This document shows, in pieces, positions 16,599 through 24,890 of a stretch of DNA of 64,000 nt. Made by a program: the position numbers and the translations under genes. This DNA comes from an uncultured Candidatus Entotheonella sp. (GTDB lineage: Bacteria; Tectomicrobia; Entotheonellia; Entotheonellales; Entotheonellaceae), in contig OX639990.1 of the NCBI GenBank assembly GCA_951828535.1, positions 2,529,300 through 2,593,299 of the forward strand. Reading direction: 5' to 3'. A model generated the notes under the pieces. The model saw nothing but the letters and a program-made list of their open reading frames with translations, did not search any database and was not told the origin of the DNA. Numbering within the stretch: position 1 is the first letter of the stretch; every line of letters starts with the position of its first letter.

Positions 16599-17188
16599 CC
16601 CTTCGTCTCCTCTGTCAGTTCTACAAGACGGCTGGCGGTGACCCGGACAAAACCGGACGCATCATCTTCTTCAAGATAATGCCGGACGCGAAGACGGAGG
16701 GGCCGGCTTTCCTCGCCGAAAGCGCCTGCAAGGTGAAGGGGAACCACGTGCCGCAGACCCCGCGCGCCGTCGCTCATCACAGTGAAACCCGTGTTTTCTA
16801 GCGGCTTGGCATCGGTGCCCCAGAGCATCTGCCGTTCGTCGAACGTTTCCGTGAACACGGCCTTTGCCGCCGCATCCACGTCACGTATGAGCCTCGCCTG
16901 AAAATGATTGTCCATATCACGCCACAACAGGAGTTCTGCAGCCGGGGAGAAAAGGCGGGCCTGCTGGAGGGTCGCCAATCGAAGCGGAGGCGGTTCAGGT
17001 GCGACGAGTAGCTTGCCCGCCTCCCTTCTGCCCCAGATCACCCCATCGTCCGCATGGGCGAGAAGCCAGTCCAACTGGTATGTTACCGCTTGCGTTTGCA
17101 ACCAGGCTTTCGGGTCGTGAAGGTCCTGGACAGAAACGCAAACGGATTCCACAACAGCCGGACGTGACTCGATCTTTCGCTCGGTCAT
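16595..17188 (-). CDS. csx19: CRISPR-associated protein Csx19 (TIGR03984 family)
   Basis: Csx19 is a small subunit marker of type III-D loci and sits on the backbone of III-Dv complexes; no catalytic role is known. The 197-residue product contains the family segment DWLLAHADDGVIWGR (about residues 40-54) and SPAAELLLWRDMDNHFQARL with LRVRHYLEEDD nearer the C-terminus. Both ends overlap neighbours by ATGA: its start (17188) with the end of the double Cas7 gene, and its stop (16595) with the start of the 861-residue RAMP gene. Codons upstream of 17188 are also open but out of keeping with the family. Confidence 0.85.
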   Translation of the reverse strand: MTERKIESRPAVVESVCVSVQDLHDPKAWLQTQAVTYQLDWLLAHADDGVIWGRREAGKLLVAPEPPPLRLATLQQARLFSPAAELLLWRDMDNHFQARLIRDVDAAAKAVFTETFDERQMLWGTDAKPLENTGFTVMSDGARGLRHVVPLHLAGAFGEESRPLRLRVRHYLEEDDASGFVRVTASRLVELTEETKG

Positions 17189-18621
17189 GGTGCTGACGCT
17201 TTCATGTATGTGTTCAATGCGGCAACGTAATCTTCCAACACGGCACGGCAGCCTGAGACGGTTACTGCGTTGTCCTTGTCGCCCTCTACATGAATCTTCC
17301 ACTCGTGCTGGGTGCCATGTCGATAGAGAAGGTCGGCCTTCTTCCCCTTCAGACGTCCACGCCCAACGCTCCTTTCGCCACCGAGAGCCAAATCGCCTGT
17401 CCACAGGTCTTTGAGAACGAGCAGCAACAAGCCGATTTCGTGGGGTTGAGGCTCGGTCAATTGCAACTCTACCGTCACGGTCGTGTCGTCGTTGCCGAAT
17501 GCCGGTTGCTCGTTGAACAGCGCCGTGTCTCGGGCACCGCCCGTGAAACGATCAATGCTCACACGATTCTGCACAAGATCTGTTTTCGCGTTTTCTACAA
17601 TGCTCTCTTTGAAACCGACACGGCTCGCCTTGCTGGTCTTTCCGAACAGGTCCTCTATCAGAGCATGAGCTTTGGAGGGTCCGAGGGTATTGGCAATCCT
17701 GAACGCCCTGGCTCGCAACGCGCCGGCCAGGCTGGTGCCGGACAAGACCGCCTCCATCTGCCCGTTCACCTGCTTGGCGCGGAGATGTACCATGTCCGGG
17801 CCTTGGTCGTCTTTGCCGCCACCAGAACGAATCAGGAGCGAGCCATCCAGGGAAAAGCTCGCCTTCATGCTGAAGGCATTTCGACGGTCGGCAATCAGAT
17901 CACAGACGCCGAGGGCTTGCTGAATGCTTGACGGTTGTTGTCCGATTAAGGACTGATCACCGTTCTGAATCCAGTCGAGCAGGCCCTGGATAGTTTTCAG
18001 ATCATAGGTCTTGACTCGCCACTCTGAAACCCGAACCTGTCCGTAACCACGTCGCTTGCGTGCTCCGAGCGTAATGTCCCCTTCCGCCAATCCGTTGAGT
18101 GCTGAGGCAAGAGCTTGTTTTAACGTATCAGCATCGTCTGCGGCGCGGATAACCAACTCAAAGCGTAACGGGAATACGCTCCCGGCCTGCCACAGTTGGA
18201 TGTTGAAAAGTGCATCGTTCGCGGCAGTCAGGCTATCGGGACGGATTTGTACGCCGTCTCGCTGCTCGGTCCCGAAACATTTGCCGAAGGCGTCGTCAAC
18301 GATCAAGGGGCTCTGTTCTCCGGTGTCGTCGCCTTTCATGCCGCCGAACAGCAAGACACTCGCAGCCTTTGAACCCTTGGGCTTCGGTCCATACCCCTCT
18401 TCCCGTTCGCGCAGATAGCTCCGCAAAGCACCTGCGATCGACGCCCCGGTCAGGACCGGGGTCTTGCCATCAAAAGGGTCCACCAACAACAGCATATCGG
18501 TAAGATCATCGCCTTCACCGTTGCCGAGATGCGCCGGCGTCTGCAGCACGAGGTCGCCTTCGACAATAAGACGGGACACGATTTTCCGCGATTCCGTTCC
18601 TGACCAAGCCTGTCGTGGCAC
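17185..18621 (-). CDS. Double RAMP protein (two Csm3/Cas7-like domains)
   Basis: The 478-residue product holds two Cas7-type domains in tandem. Domain 1 (about 15-235) has LQTPAHLGNGEGDDLTDMLL and VLTGASIAGALRSYL, and ends with GARKRRGYGQVRV. Domain 2 (about 255-450) has LLIRSGGGKDDQGPDMVHLR, VLSGTSLAGALRARAF and GGERSVGRGRLKGK. The aspartate-rich loops after the glycines are where Csm3 proteins place the RNA-cutting aspartates. This matches the Cas7-2x subunit of III-Dv complexes. Start GTG 18621 with AGGAAGG upstream; the preceding gene stops 14 bp away. Strong synteny with csx10 and csx19. Confidence 0.87.
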   Translation of the reverse strand: MPRQAWSGTESRKIVSRLIVEGDLVLQTPAHLGNGEGDDLTDMLLLVDPFDGKTPVLTGASIAGALRSYLREREEGYGPKPKGSKAASVLLFGGMKGDDTGEQSPLIVDDAFGKCFGTEQRDGVQIRPDSLTAANDALFNIQLWQAGSVFPLRFELVIRAADDADTLKQALASALNGLAEGDITLGARKRRGYGQVRVSEWRVKTYDLKTIQGLLDWIQNGDQSLIGQQPSSIQQALGVCDLIADRRNAFSMKASFSLDGSLLIRSGGGKDDQGPDMVHLRAKQVNGQMEAVLSGTSLAGALRARAFRIANTLGPSKAHALIEDLFGKTSKASRVGFKESIVENAKTDLVQNRVSIDRFTGGARDTALFNEQPAFGNDDTTVTVELQLTEPQPHEIGLLLLVLKDLWTGDLALGGERSVGRGRLKGKKADLLYRHGTQHEWKIHVEGDKDNAVTVSGCRAVLEDYVAALNTYMKASAP

Positions 18622-18634
18622 CGTGTTTTCCTTC

Positions 18635-20293
18635 CTAACGGTTCTGTTTTGCCGCCTGCGCCAAAACGGCATCAACGAGGCGCAGGTTGTACTCATAGGC
18701 CAATTCGGGGGACTTCTCAGCGTCTATGCCTCCGATCCGAGGAAGATCGGAAGGGGTGTCGGCACCAAGGGCCTGCCAGATATCGGCCTCGTCTTTGACC
18801 CGGAAGCGCAACCATTCAAGCAGTCCTTTTCCGGCGACCCGGTCCCGGCCAAACTGTCTTCTGGTGCTCTGGCGGTTCTCAAGGTCTTTAAGATAGGCGA
18901 CAATTCGTGGCCTTCCTGTCTCAGGGGATTGCAGGAGGGCGTCCTGCAGAACGGCGCGTAAACGCGACAGTTGACTGTTCTTCGGGTGATGGACGTATTG
19001 CCCCAGTCTGTTTGCCACCTGGACGACGGCGCCGTCGAGGCGTTTGCGCCACATCCGGTGGACCATGCCGCGGGCAACATCGACCTCGGGAGCCTGAGAG
19101 AGATCAACCGAGTCCGCAAAACTATCTTCCGATACGTTGTCTATGCTCAGCTCAGACTCGTAACCATGCCAGTTTACGGCGATACGTCCAAATCCCTCGG
19201 CCCTGCGTTCTCCGATGCCCTGTTCTTCCAGCTCGCGGATTTTTTCCGGCGCGCATTGCTGCGGCGCCTCATAGACCAGCGTACTCCCCATCTGAACGGC
19301 GAGCGCCTGTGGCAAGGGCAGATTCCATTGGCGGTTGAAACCGCCTGTCTCGCGACCGCGCACAAAGACCGTATCGTTTAAGCCGTTATATGGAGAAAGA
19401 GAGACGCCGAGCCGTTTTTCCAGCGCCTTCGTGATCGCCTGGGAGTCCGTCGTGAACTGTCCACTGGTATCGCGGATCAGCGCGTCACTGAGGAACGTGA
19501 CGACCCATTTTCCGTCAATGTCTGTCGTCGGTACTTCCCTCCAGTTCGTCTCCGGCTCTCCCACCAGCTCAAGGCATGCGTGGCCATATCCCGCGCTGCG
19601 CGAGCGACCGAGGTGTATCTCGCCACTAAGAAAACACTGCAGCACTTGCACGTCTGCGGCATGGTCGCACAGGATGGCGGCTTCAAAGATCTGCCCCGCG
19701 GCCAGGGCGTCGTAGCGGTAGACGGCTCCCGGGTCTTCGCCTGGCGCATGGCCAGGGTCTACCGCCCGGCCAAAGCGGCGGTTGCGGGTAGTATGCACGT
19801 TGATCTGACGCTCGGGTTGAACCAAGCGAATTGTCGCAGGCTTGGCGCCGCCGTCATCGGAGTCCTCATCGTACTCGTCATCGTCATACCCGCTGTCCAA
19901 ATCCCCAGCGTCGTTATCGGAAAACCTGCAAAACGGGGTGTTTACCATCTGCCATTGTTCTTCAGGCGGATTCCGCGAGGCGAAATCATGAATTGGGCCT
20001 TCCTGCCCTTTCATGCGATGCAGGGAAAGCGGTGTAGGAGCCGTGCGGTAATCCAGCCGGTCAAGCGGATAGGCGTTAAGGTATCGGGTTGTTCCATCGA
20101 AAAACAAGCGGCGAGCATTTGCGTCCCCGGCAAGGTCTGCAACCCTGTGAACGTGCTGATATTTCGCAATGACGATGCCTCGCAGGGTGCTTCCGGGTAG
20201 ATAGGGGAAGGATACGCCGCTGTTCGGATCGCCTTCCAAAGCGGTTACAAGCGTGGGTTCCAGCAACGTCACGCGATAGACGAGAACGTTCAT
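18635..20293 (-). CDS. csx10: Csx10 (Cas5-like RAMP) with long helical C-terminal region
   Basis: Csx10 is the Cas5-type subunit that caps the crRNA 5' handle in type III-D. The N-terminal RAMP fold shows FPYLPGSTLRGIVIAKYQH (about residues 30-48) and IHLGRSRSAGYGHACLELV (about 228-246), and a second half with EEQGIGERRAEGFGRIAVNW (about 350-370). An acidic low-complexity loop (DSGYDDDEYDEDSDDGG) interrupts it near residue 140. The last 140 residues are predicted mostly helical (ARGMVHRMWRKRLDGAVVQV onward), like a Cas11 small subunit joined to Cas5. It starts at an ATGA overlap with the preceding Cas7 gene. No separate small-subunit gene was found. Confidence 0.85.
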   Translation of the reverse strand: MNVLVYRVTLLEPTLVTALEGDPNSGVSFPYLPGSTLRGIVIAKYQHVHRVADLAGDANARRLFFDGTTRYLNAYPLDRLDYRTAPTPLSLHRMKGQEGPIHDFASRNPPEEQWQMVNTPFCRFSDNDAGDLDSGYDDDEYDEDSDDGGAKPATIRLVQPERQINVHTTRNRRFGRAVDPGHAPGEDPGAVYRYDALAAGQIFEAAILCDHAADVQVLQCFLSGEIHLGRSRSAGYGHACLELVGEPETNWREVPTTDIDGKWVVTFLSDALIRDTSGQFTTDSQAITKALEKRLGVSLSPYNGLNDTVFVRGRETGGFNRQWNLPLPQALAVQMGSTLVYEAPQQCAPEKIRELEEQGIGERRAEGFGRIAVNWHGYESELSIDNVSEDSFADSVDLSQAPEVDVARGMVHRMWRKRLDGAVVQVANRLGQYVHHPKNSQLSRLRAVLQDALLQSPETGRPRIVAYLKDLENRQSTRRQFGRDRVAGKGLLEWLRFRVKDEADIWQALGADTPSDLPRIGGIDAEKSPELAYEYNLRLVDAVLAQAAKQNR

Positions 20294-20979
20294 GGTTGCA
20301 CCCTTGGCGGTATGGACCGCTGAAACTGTTTGATATGAGCTTCGGTGACATCCTGACCCTGCCCGTCATGCAAGCGGGCAGCGAGGCGGCCTCGGCCGCG
20401 GTTTCGACTGGTTCCCGCCCGCCGGAAGGCCAGAACGCAGGCCGCCAGTAGGGCAAGCGCGTCGGGAGAAGGTTCTTCTTCAAAATCGACCCGGGCGACA
20501 AAGGAGGTCTGGCGCAAGACCACCCGCGTGGAGCGCAAGCTTCCCGTCTCGGGCGCTCCATCTTCATTGACTGCGGTTTGTCTGCGGATGGCGGTAAGCG
20601 ATTCGAGAACGTCGACCGGGCTCAGTTGAGACGGGTTTTTGAGGTCGGCCTTGACCGCGCCGCGGAGAGCCTCCGGCAGCAGAGCGTCTCCGGCGTGCAT
20701 CTTGGCAATACCATCCTGGGTGCCGCCGGCCTCACCAAAGAGGAATCTCGCCGCTTCCTGAAACTTTTGCAGGACCGGAGGCGGAGATGTCTGTTGTTCG
20801 AGAGCAAACAGGATGTTTGCACATTCCTCCACGAGTAGGCCTTTGAGCGTTCGGCCACGCAGGAAGGGAAGGCCGGTTTCGGCATCGTACTCGACCTCCG
20901 TATCCACCAGCCCGGCTACGCCTGCCGCTCCCGCGAAGGTCGCGTCGCTTTGGAGCGTAAAACGGATTTCGTATGTCAT
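20290..20979 (-). CDS. Single-domain Cas7-type RAMP (Csm3-like)
   Basis: The product of about 229 residues is a single RAMP domain: YEIRFTLQSDATFAGAAGVA, the Asp-containing segment LVDTEVEYD, GLPFLRGRTLKGLLVEE (RAMP helix) and AGTSRNRGRGRLAARL. VDTEVEYD lies where Csm3 proteins carry the catalytic aspartate. It sits directly after cas10 and its stop overlaps the csx10 start, so the three are surely one transcript. ATG 20979 was preferred; a GTG at 20997 overlapping the cas10 stop (GTGA) is an equally real possibility. Confidence 0.85.
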   Translation of the reverse strand: MTYEIRFTLQSDATFAGAAGVAGLVDTEVEYDAETGLPFLRGRTLKGLLVEECANILFALEQQTSPPPVLQKFQEAARFLFGEAGGTQDGIAKMHAGDALLPEALRGAVKADLKNPSQLSPVDVLESLTAIRRQTAVNEDGAPETGSLRSTRVVLRQTSFVARVDFEEEPSPDALALLAACVLAFRRAGTSRNRGRGRLAARLHDGQGQDVTEAHIKQFQRSIPPRVQP

Positions 20980-20993
20980 GGGCCTTCGCCCTC

Positions 20994-22640
20994 TCACAGC
21001 GGGATGAACCAGTCGGCAAGCTCTAGGGCGTCAAAATAGGTACAACGGTAACCAAATCGCCCTGTCTTGTTGTAATCGTTCGTAGAGGCGAGAGCGGGAA
21101 GGTCGGGGAGCGGCTTCTCCTCATTGAACATGGTCAGGAAGCGTTCAACGGCCGCATCTCCCTCGCGCAGCATCTCCTGCAGGGCTTTCATCTTGTTGCG
21201 GCGTTCCACCCAGTCAGGCTTTTGAAAGGCGTCAATACCGCTTTGGACAACCTGCCATGAACGGCTCTCGTCGCGAGGGTTCGCGCCCAAGATGAGGGGG
21301 CGCAAATACAGTTTCGTCCCTTCTTTCGTCAAGTATTCGCGTTCCCGAATCCGAGCGATGTCGCCCGTTAGGCCGCCCAGCGCAAAATGCCAGTCGAGGT
21401 AGGCATCATCCATGTGCTTCCCAGGACTATATTTAGCTTCCCGGCGATAGTTTTTCGCTGACCGGCATAATTGGTCGGCCAGTTCATAGGCTTGAGCAAA
21501 CGGATAGTGGGTCTTGACGATCGCTATCCCGGCGCTGGCCGTTATGAGACCGCGGCAGTCGGGGCGTTTCTGCGTTTCTTCCTGAAAGAGTCCGATATAG
21601 GACGCCGCCAAGGATAACCCCAGGCGTCCGTCACATACGAACGTCACGTCGTCTCCGCCAAAGACAATGGGGCGGAACGGCAAGAGAAGCATTTCTTTTT
21701 CATCTTTGGCCAAGGTGACGAAGAGGTCTTCCAAAGAGGGATGCGGAAGACTGCCGTCCTCGATGCGAGAGGCGAGCTTGTCAAGCGTTCCTTTGAGCGC
21801 GGCCTGAGCTGCCTGCTCAACGGCTTGAGAGAGCTTACGTAGCGTGGCGACGTAATCACGGTTCTGCGCTTGTTCCTGGAAAACGTTGCCGATGTCGATG
21901 ATTCGCTGCCCCATGCTGTTGCCGTCAGCATGGACGACCGCCAGATAATTCTGCCTGCCTCTGGTTCCTCCAAGATCGTCGAATTGCTTTGGATAGTCGT
22001 ACCCTTGAGGGGGTGGCAGATGCCGCTGAAGTCGCTCGTCTGCCTCGCTGGGGTTCCCGCCGCGGTCTGTAGCCGCTGAGATTTTGGCGTGAATCTCCTC
22101 GGAAGCGGGATAACCGGGGTCTCCGCCGATGCTGTCCGTAAACCGCACGGCCGGGAGTCCGGTCGAGCGGCACGCCACCGTAACGCCAAGTCCCAGCAGC
22201 GGAGCCGCTTGCACTCTGCAGCGCTTCTGGCTGGCCAAATCCTCGAAGAGTTCCTTTACGGCCACAGAAAGAGAGGCACCGCTCCAGACAAACGCCTTCT
22301 GGACAACAACCAACTGCAGGTTGGGAGCGTCGGTGATGACCCGACGGGAGAGCTTCCGGGTGAAGTCCTTTGCTCCGGACGCATCCCGAAAAAGCGCCAC
22401 GACGTTTCCCCCGGCCGCGTAAAGCACTTCCGCAGCCAGATTGGCCCGTTCAATATGCTTGTTGTCGTCGATTTCTCCGGTGGTAACGTCTTTGACGTTG
22501 TGGGGCGCAGGGAGGGCATCAAGTGCCCATTCTCCCGTTGCCTGGGCAACGAGGTGGGAAGCGCCGATATTTTCCCGGAGCCGGTTACTCCCGAATATGT
22601 ACGGCTGAATCCCCACCGTGTCGACGATCAGTAAACGCAT
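20994..22640 (-). CDS. cas10: Cas10, cyclase-type, lacking the HD nuclease domain
   Basis: Signature subunit of type III effectors; the palm domain makes cyclic oligoadenylates when target RNA is bound. The 548-residue protein starts directly with a palm-like segment LLIVDTVGIQPYIFGSNRLR, so no N-terminal HD nuclease domain is present. The active palm shows YLAVVHADGNSMGQ and the metal-binding GGDD in IVFGGDDVTFV (about residue 328), both intact. A zinc-finger CxxC pair was not obvious. Start ATG 22640; a GTG at 22652 overlaps the upstream stop (GTGA). It is the second gene of the effector operon. Prediction: no target-DNA cutting, but active signalling. Confidence 0.93.
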   Translation of the reverse strand: MRLLIVDTVGIQPYIFGSNRLRENIGASHLVAQATGEWALDALPAPHNVKDVTTGEIDDNKHIERANLAAEVLYAAGGNVVALFRDASGAKDFTRKLSRRVITDAPNLQLVVVQKAFVWSGASLSVAVKELFEDLASQKRCRVQAAPLLGLGVTVACRSTGLPAVRFTDSIGGDPGYPASEEIHAKISAATDRGGNPSEADERLQRHLPPPQGYDYPKQFDDLGGTRGRQNYLAVVHADGNSMGQRIIDIGNVFQEQAQNRDYVATLRKLSQAVEQAAQAALKGTLDKLASRIEDGSLPHPSLEDLFVTLAKDEKEMLLLPFRPIVFGGDDVTFVCDGRLGLSLAASYIGLFQEETQKRPDCRGLITASAGIAIVKTHYPFAQAYELADQLCRSAKNYRREAKYSPGKHMDDAYLDWHFALGGLTGDIARIREREYLTKEGTKLYLRPLILGANPRDESRSWQVVQSGIDAFQKPDWVERRNKMKALQEMLREGDAAVERFLTMFNEEKPLPDLPALASTNDYNKTGRFGYRCTYFDALELADWFIPL

Positions 22641-22648
22641 GGCTCGCC

Positions 22649-23935
22649 TCACGAATGACTCTGTTGTTTAATCCACGCCTTTGTATGTTTTTTCAGGTCT
22701 GCAAGGTGTTGTTGTCCGAAGACCTTTATGCGTTCATCACCGCCGGCATCCAGAAAGAGGTTGCGGGTTTCTGCCTGTAAGCCCTCCGGATCATTGCTGC
22801 AGCAAACCAGGGCAACGCAGGCCTCGTCGCCGCCCATTTGACGGGCGCGAATCACCGCCTCGAATAGCTTGCGCTTCAACCGGCTCCTGTCGCCTCTGGT
22901 GTCACGTGCCGTACTGCAAGAAAAAGCGAAAAGCTGATAGCCTCGGATCGCGACGACGTCAAACTCAAAATCAGTTACTCGCATTAGGGGTTTGACGTTC
23001 ATCAATGCGTCATGCAGGTTCAATGTATCAGCGCACTCCTGCAAGACGGCTAGCAAGGCCGATTCCAGCCACTTCCCGTCAAGCCAATTGCAAAATTCGT
23101 CCGTTCTCACACCATAATTACACTGACCCGCCGCGGATTGTAAGCAGAGGTTCCCCCCGCCCTGGCCAAGTTCCTTGTGGATTGCACATGCCACTTCAGC
23201 CAAAGCACCAGTAGTCGGCAGGCATAGAGTCAGCCGGTTGAGATCATATTGATTTTTCCAGTTGTTGTTGGCTTTTTGGCCTATTTTGCATTGATCGTAG
23301 AGCACCTCGTTCTTCCAATCACGCCATATCTGCGGACCCTTTGCATGAAGATTAATCAGTGCCTGAGCGGTTCCGGGCAGGACAGGCTTGCATGAAGGAG
23401 ATGGTTTCAGTTCCCACCCATGCAGAGCCAGGAGTTCCTCCAGAGAAATTTGTATCTTGTCCCCGACGCATGTCTTGGAGGCTGAAGCACCGCTAGCTGA
23501 ATCGTCTGGGTCAATTATCATCTCCAGAGTTCTCGCGTTGAGATAGCTGAAATGAGTCCTCGGCCTGGACTGCTGCTCTTTGGCCCGCTGCTCAACTGCT
23601 CGATACGCATGGACGCCCATCGTTTTGGTCCCACCCGTGTAGTGCAATCCCACGGAATTGGACTGGATTTCTTGTAATGCCTCTTCGACCTGCTTGGCTA
23701 TGCAAACAGGGTCCGATTCATCCACCTCCTTCATTCGTATTTTTACTGCAGGTTTTTTACCTTCGATCCAAGGCTTCAAATTCAGAGCTATGCCGTGGGA
23801 GTCCTGCGAGTGAATCATGGTGATTGTCGCCTTTTCTGCTGTGAGCAACAGTCCGGCAACGGCATTGGGAAGCGGGTTGCTGCCAACAAGCAAAATGAGG
23901 TGATCCGATTTGGGCAAATTTTCACAGGTCTCCAT
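22649..23935 (-). CDS. CARF-DUF1887 protein (Can2/Card1-like signalling effector)
   Basis: The 428-residue protein joins an N-terminal CARF domain (LILLVGSNPLPNAVAGLLL, and the ligand loop LHYTGGTKTMGVHAYRAVEQ) to a C-terminal DUF1887 restriction-endonuclease fold (GKWLESALLAVLQE, FEFDVVAIRGYQLFAFSC, LKRKLFEAVIRARQMGGDEA). In Can2/Card1 enzymes this fold cuts nucleic acid when cyclic tetra-adenylate binds. The Asp of the FEFDVV strand is kept, but the usual E-x-K of the next strand reads SCS here, so catalysis may differ or be lost. ATG 23935 has AAGGAGG 6 bp upstream. It heads the effector operon. Confidence 0.85.
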   Translation of the reverse strand: METCENLPKSDHLILLVGSNPLPNAVAGLLLTAEKATITMIHSQDSHGIALNLKPWIEGKKPAVKIRMKEVDESDPVCIAKQVEEALQEIQSNSVGLHYTGGTKTMGVHAYRAVEQRAKEQQSRPRTHFSYLNARTLEMIIDPDDSASGASASKTCVGDKIQISLEELLALHGWELKPSPSCKPVLPGTAQALINLHAKGPQIWRDWKNEVLYDQCKIGQKANNNWKNQYDLNRLTLCLPTTGALAEVACAIHKELGQGGGNLCLQSAAGQCNYGVRTDEFCNWLDGKWLESALLAVLQECADTLNLHDALMNVKPLMRVTDFEFDVVAIRGYQLFAFSCSTARDTRGDRSRLKRKLFEAVIRARQMGGDEACVALVCCSNDPEGLQAETRNLFLDAGGDERIKVFGQQHLADLKKHTKAWIKQQSHS

Positions 23936-24099
23936 GGTTCCTCCTTGATGTCCGGGAACAGAGGCGCGCTGTCGACAAAGCCACCACCACAGCGACAATC
24001 CCAACCAAGCGTCCTATTATGTTCTTCATCGGTCGAATGCCAAAGGATTTCTAGACAGCAGCCCCGCATCTTATACGCGAATTCACCGCTTGGAAACGT

Positions 24100-24113
24100 T
24101 GGCAACGTTGCCA
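24100..24113. promoter_or_regulatory. Perfect 14-bp palindrome upstream of the effector operon
   Basis: TGGCAACGTTGCCA reads the same on both strands and lies 165 bp upstream of the first effector gene. Thirteen bases of this site (TTGGCAACGTTGC, 24099-24111) recur at 3987-3999 upstream of the RT-cas1-cas2 unit. A shared regulator for both cas transcripts is a reasonable inference. Confidence 0.45.
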
Positions 24114-24275
24114 GTTTTTGAAAAGCCGGCTCTATTCGGTAAGTCCTGCAGGTTGATGTAGCCGAAGGTGTAACTGGCATTGCGCAAACATCCGGTCAGA
24201 TACCAAGCATTCTCCACTCCGGTCCAACTGTGTTACACTCCGGCAAATCCCCAAGGCCTCTGGAGGCTTCATCCC

Positions 24276-24674
24276 ATGCCCAACTTCTTCGAAAAACACA
24301 GCACTACCCTCACCACCATCGCCACTATCATCATCGCTTTCGCCGCCCTGGTCGCTATCGTCCACCAACGCTTCGACGCCCAGGACAAACTCATCAGCCA
24401 ACGCTTCGACGCCCAGGACAGGCGTACTGACAACCTCGATGCCAGCATGAATCAGCGCTTCGACGCCCAGGACAAGCGTACTGACAACCTCGAAGCCAAC
24501 ATGAATCGGCGCTTCGACGCCCAGGAGAGGCGCTTCGACCGCCTCACCGACGAAGTCTCCGAGCTTCGCAAGCTCACCGTCAGCATCAGCGAGCGCGTCT
24601 CCCGCAATGAAGGGGAGATCGACGTCATCCGGGAACAGATTCAGGCCGCCGATAAACCCTCACCCCCCGATTAA
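24276..24674 (+). CDS. Small membrane-anchored coiled-coil protein with internal repeats
   Basis: Family not recognised. The 132-residue product has an N-terminal membrane segment (TLTTIATIIIAFAALVAIV, about residues 12-30) followed by repeats of a motif built on RFDAQDKRTDNL (near residues 33, 42, 58 and 75), then a coiled-coil tail (LTDEVSELRKLTVSISERV). Start ATG 24276 with TGGAGG 9 bp upstream; codons further upstream are less typical. It is the only plus-strand gene between the effector operon and cas6, divergent from the former and convergent with the latter. Membrane proteins are frequent accessories of type III loci, but similar coils also occur elsewhere. Confidence 0.7.
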   Translation: MPNFFEKHSTTLTTIATIIIAFAALVAIVHQRFDAQDKLISQRFDAQDRRTDNLDASMNQRFDAQDKRTDNLEANMNRRFDAQERRFDRLTDEVSELRKLTVSISERVSRNEGEIDVIREQIQAADKPSPPD

Positions 24675-24740
24675 ATCCGGGGCAGGCTCTGAACCCGCCA
24701 CAAGCTCCCTCAGCACGGACACACCCCGCCCATAGGCAGC

Positions 24741-24890
24741 ATGAAACACGACACCCACGAAACCGCGCAGCAATTCGCGGCCGCTGGTATCCCTGACAAG
24801 CAGGTGGAACGGATTGAGGGCGCGGTATATATGGACTCACCAGCGTCCCGCTATCTGCCGCACCTGCCCCATGCCCACCGCAGTGCGTGA
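24741..24890 (+). other. Short open frame, probably a gene fragment
   Basis: A 49-residue frame starting MKHDTHETAQQFAAAGIPDK resembles the first residues of small DUF1640-type coiled-coil proteins, then passes into IEGAVYMDSPA, which resembles the Uma2 strand seen at 13659-13991. Its end overlaps the cas6 3' end antisense. It is more likely debris than a working gene. Confidence 0.3.
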
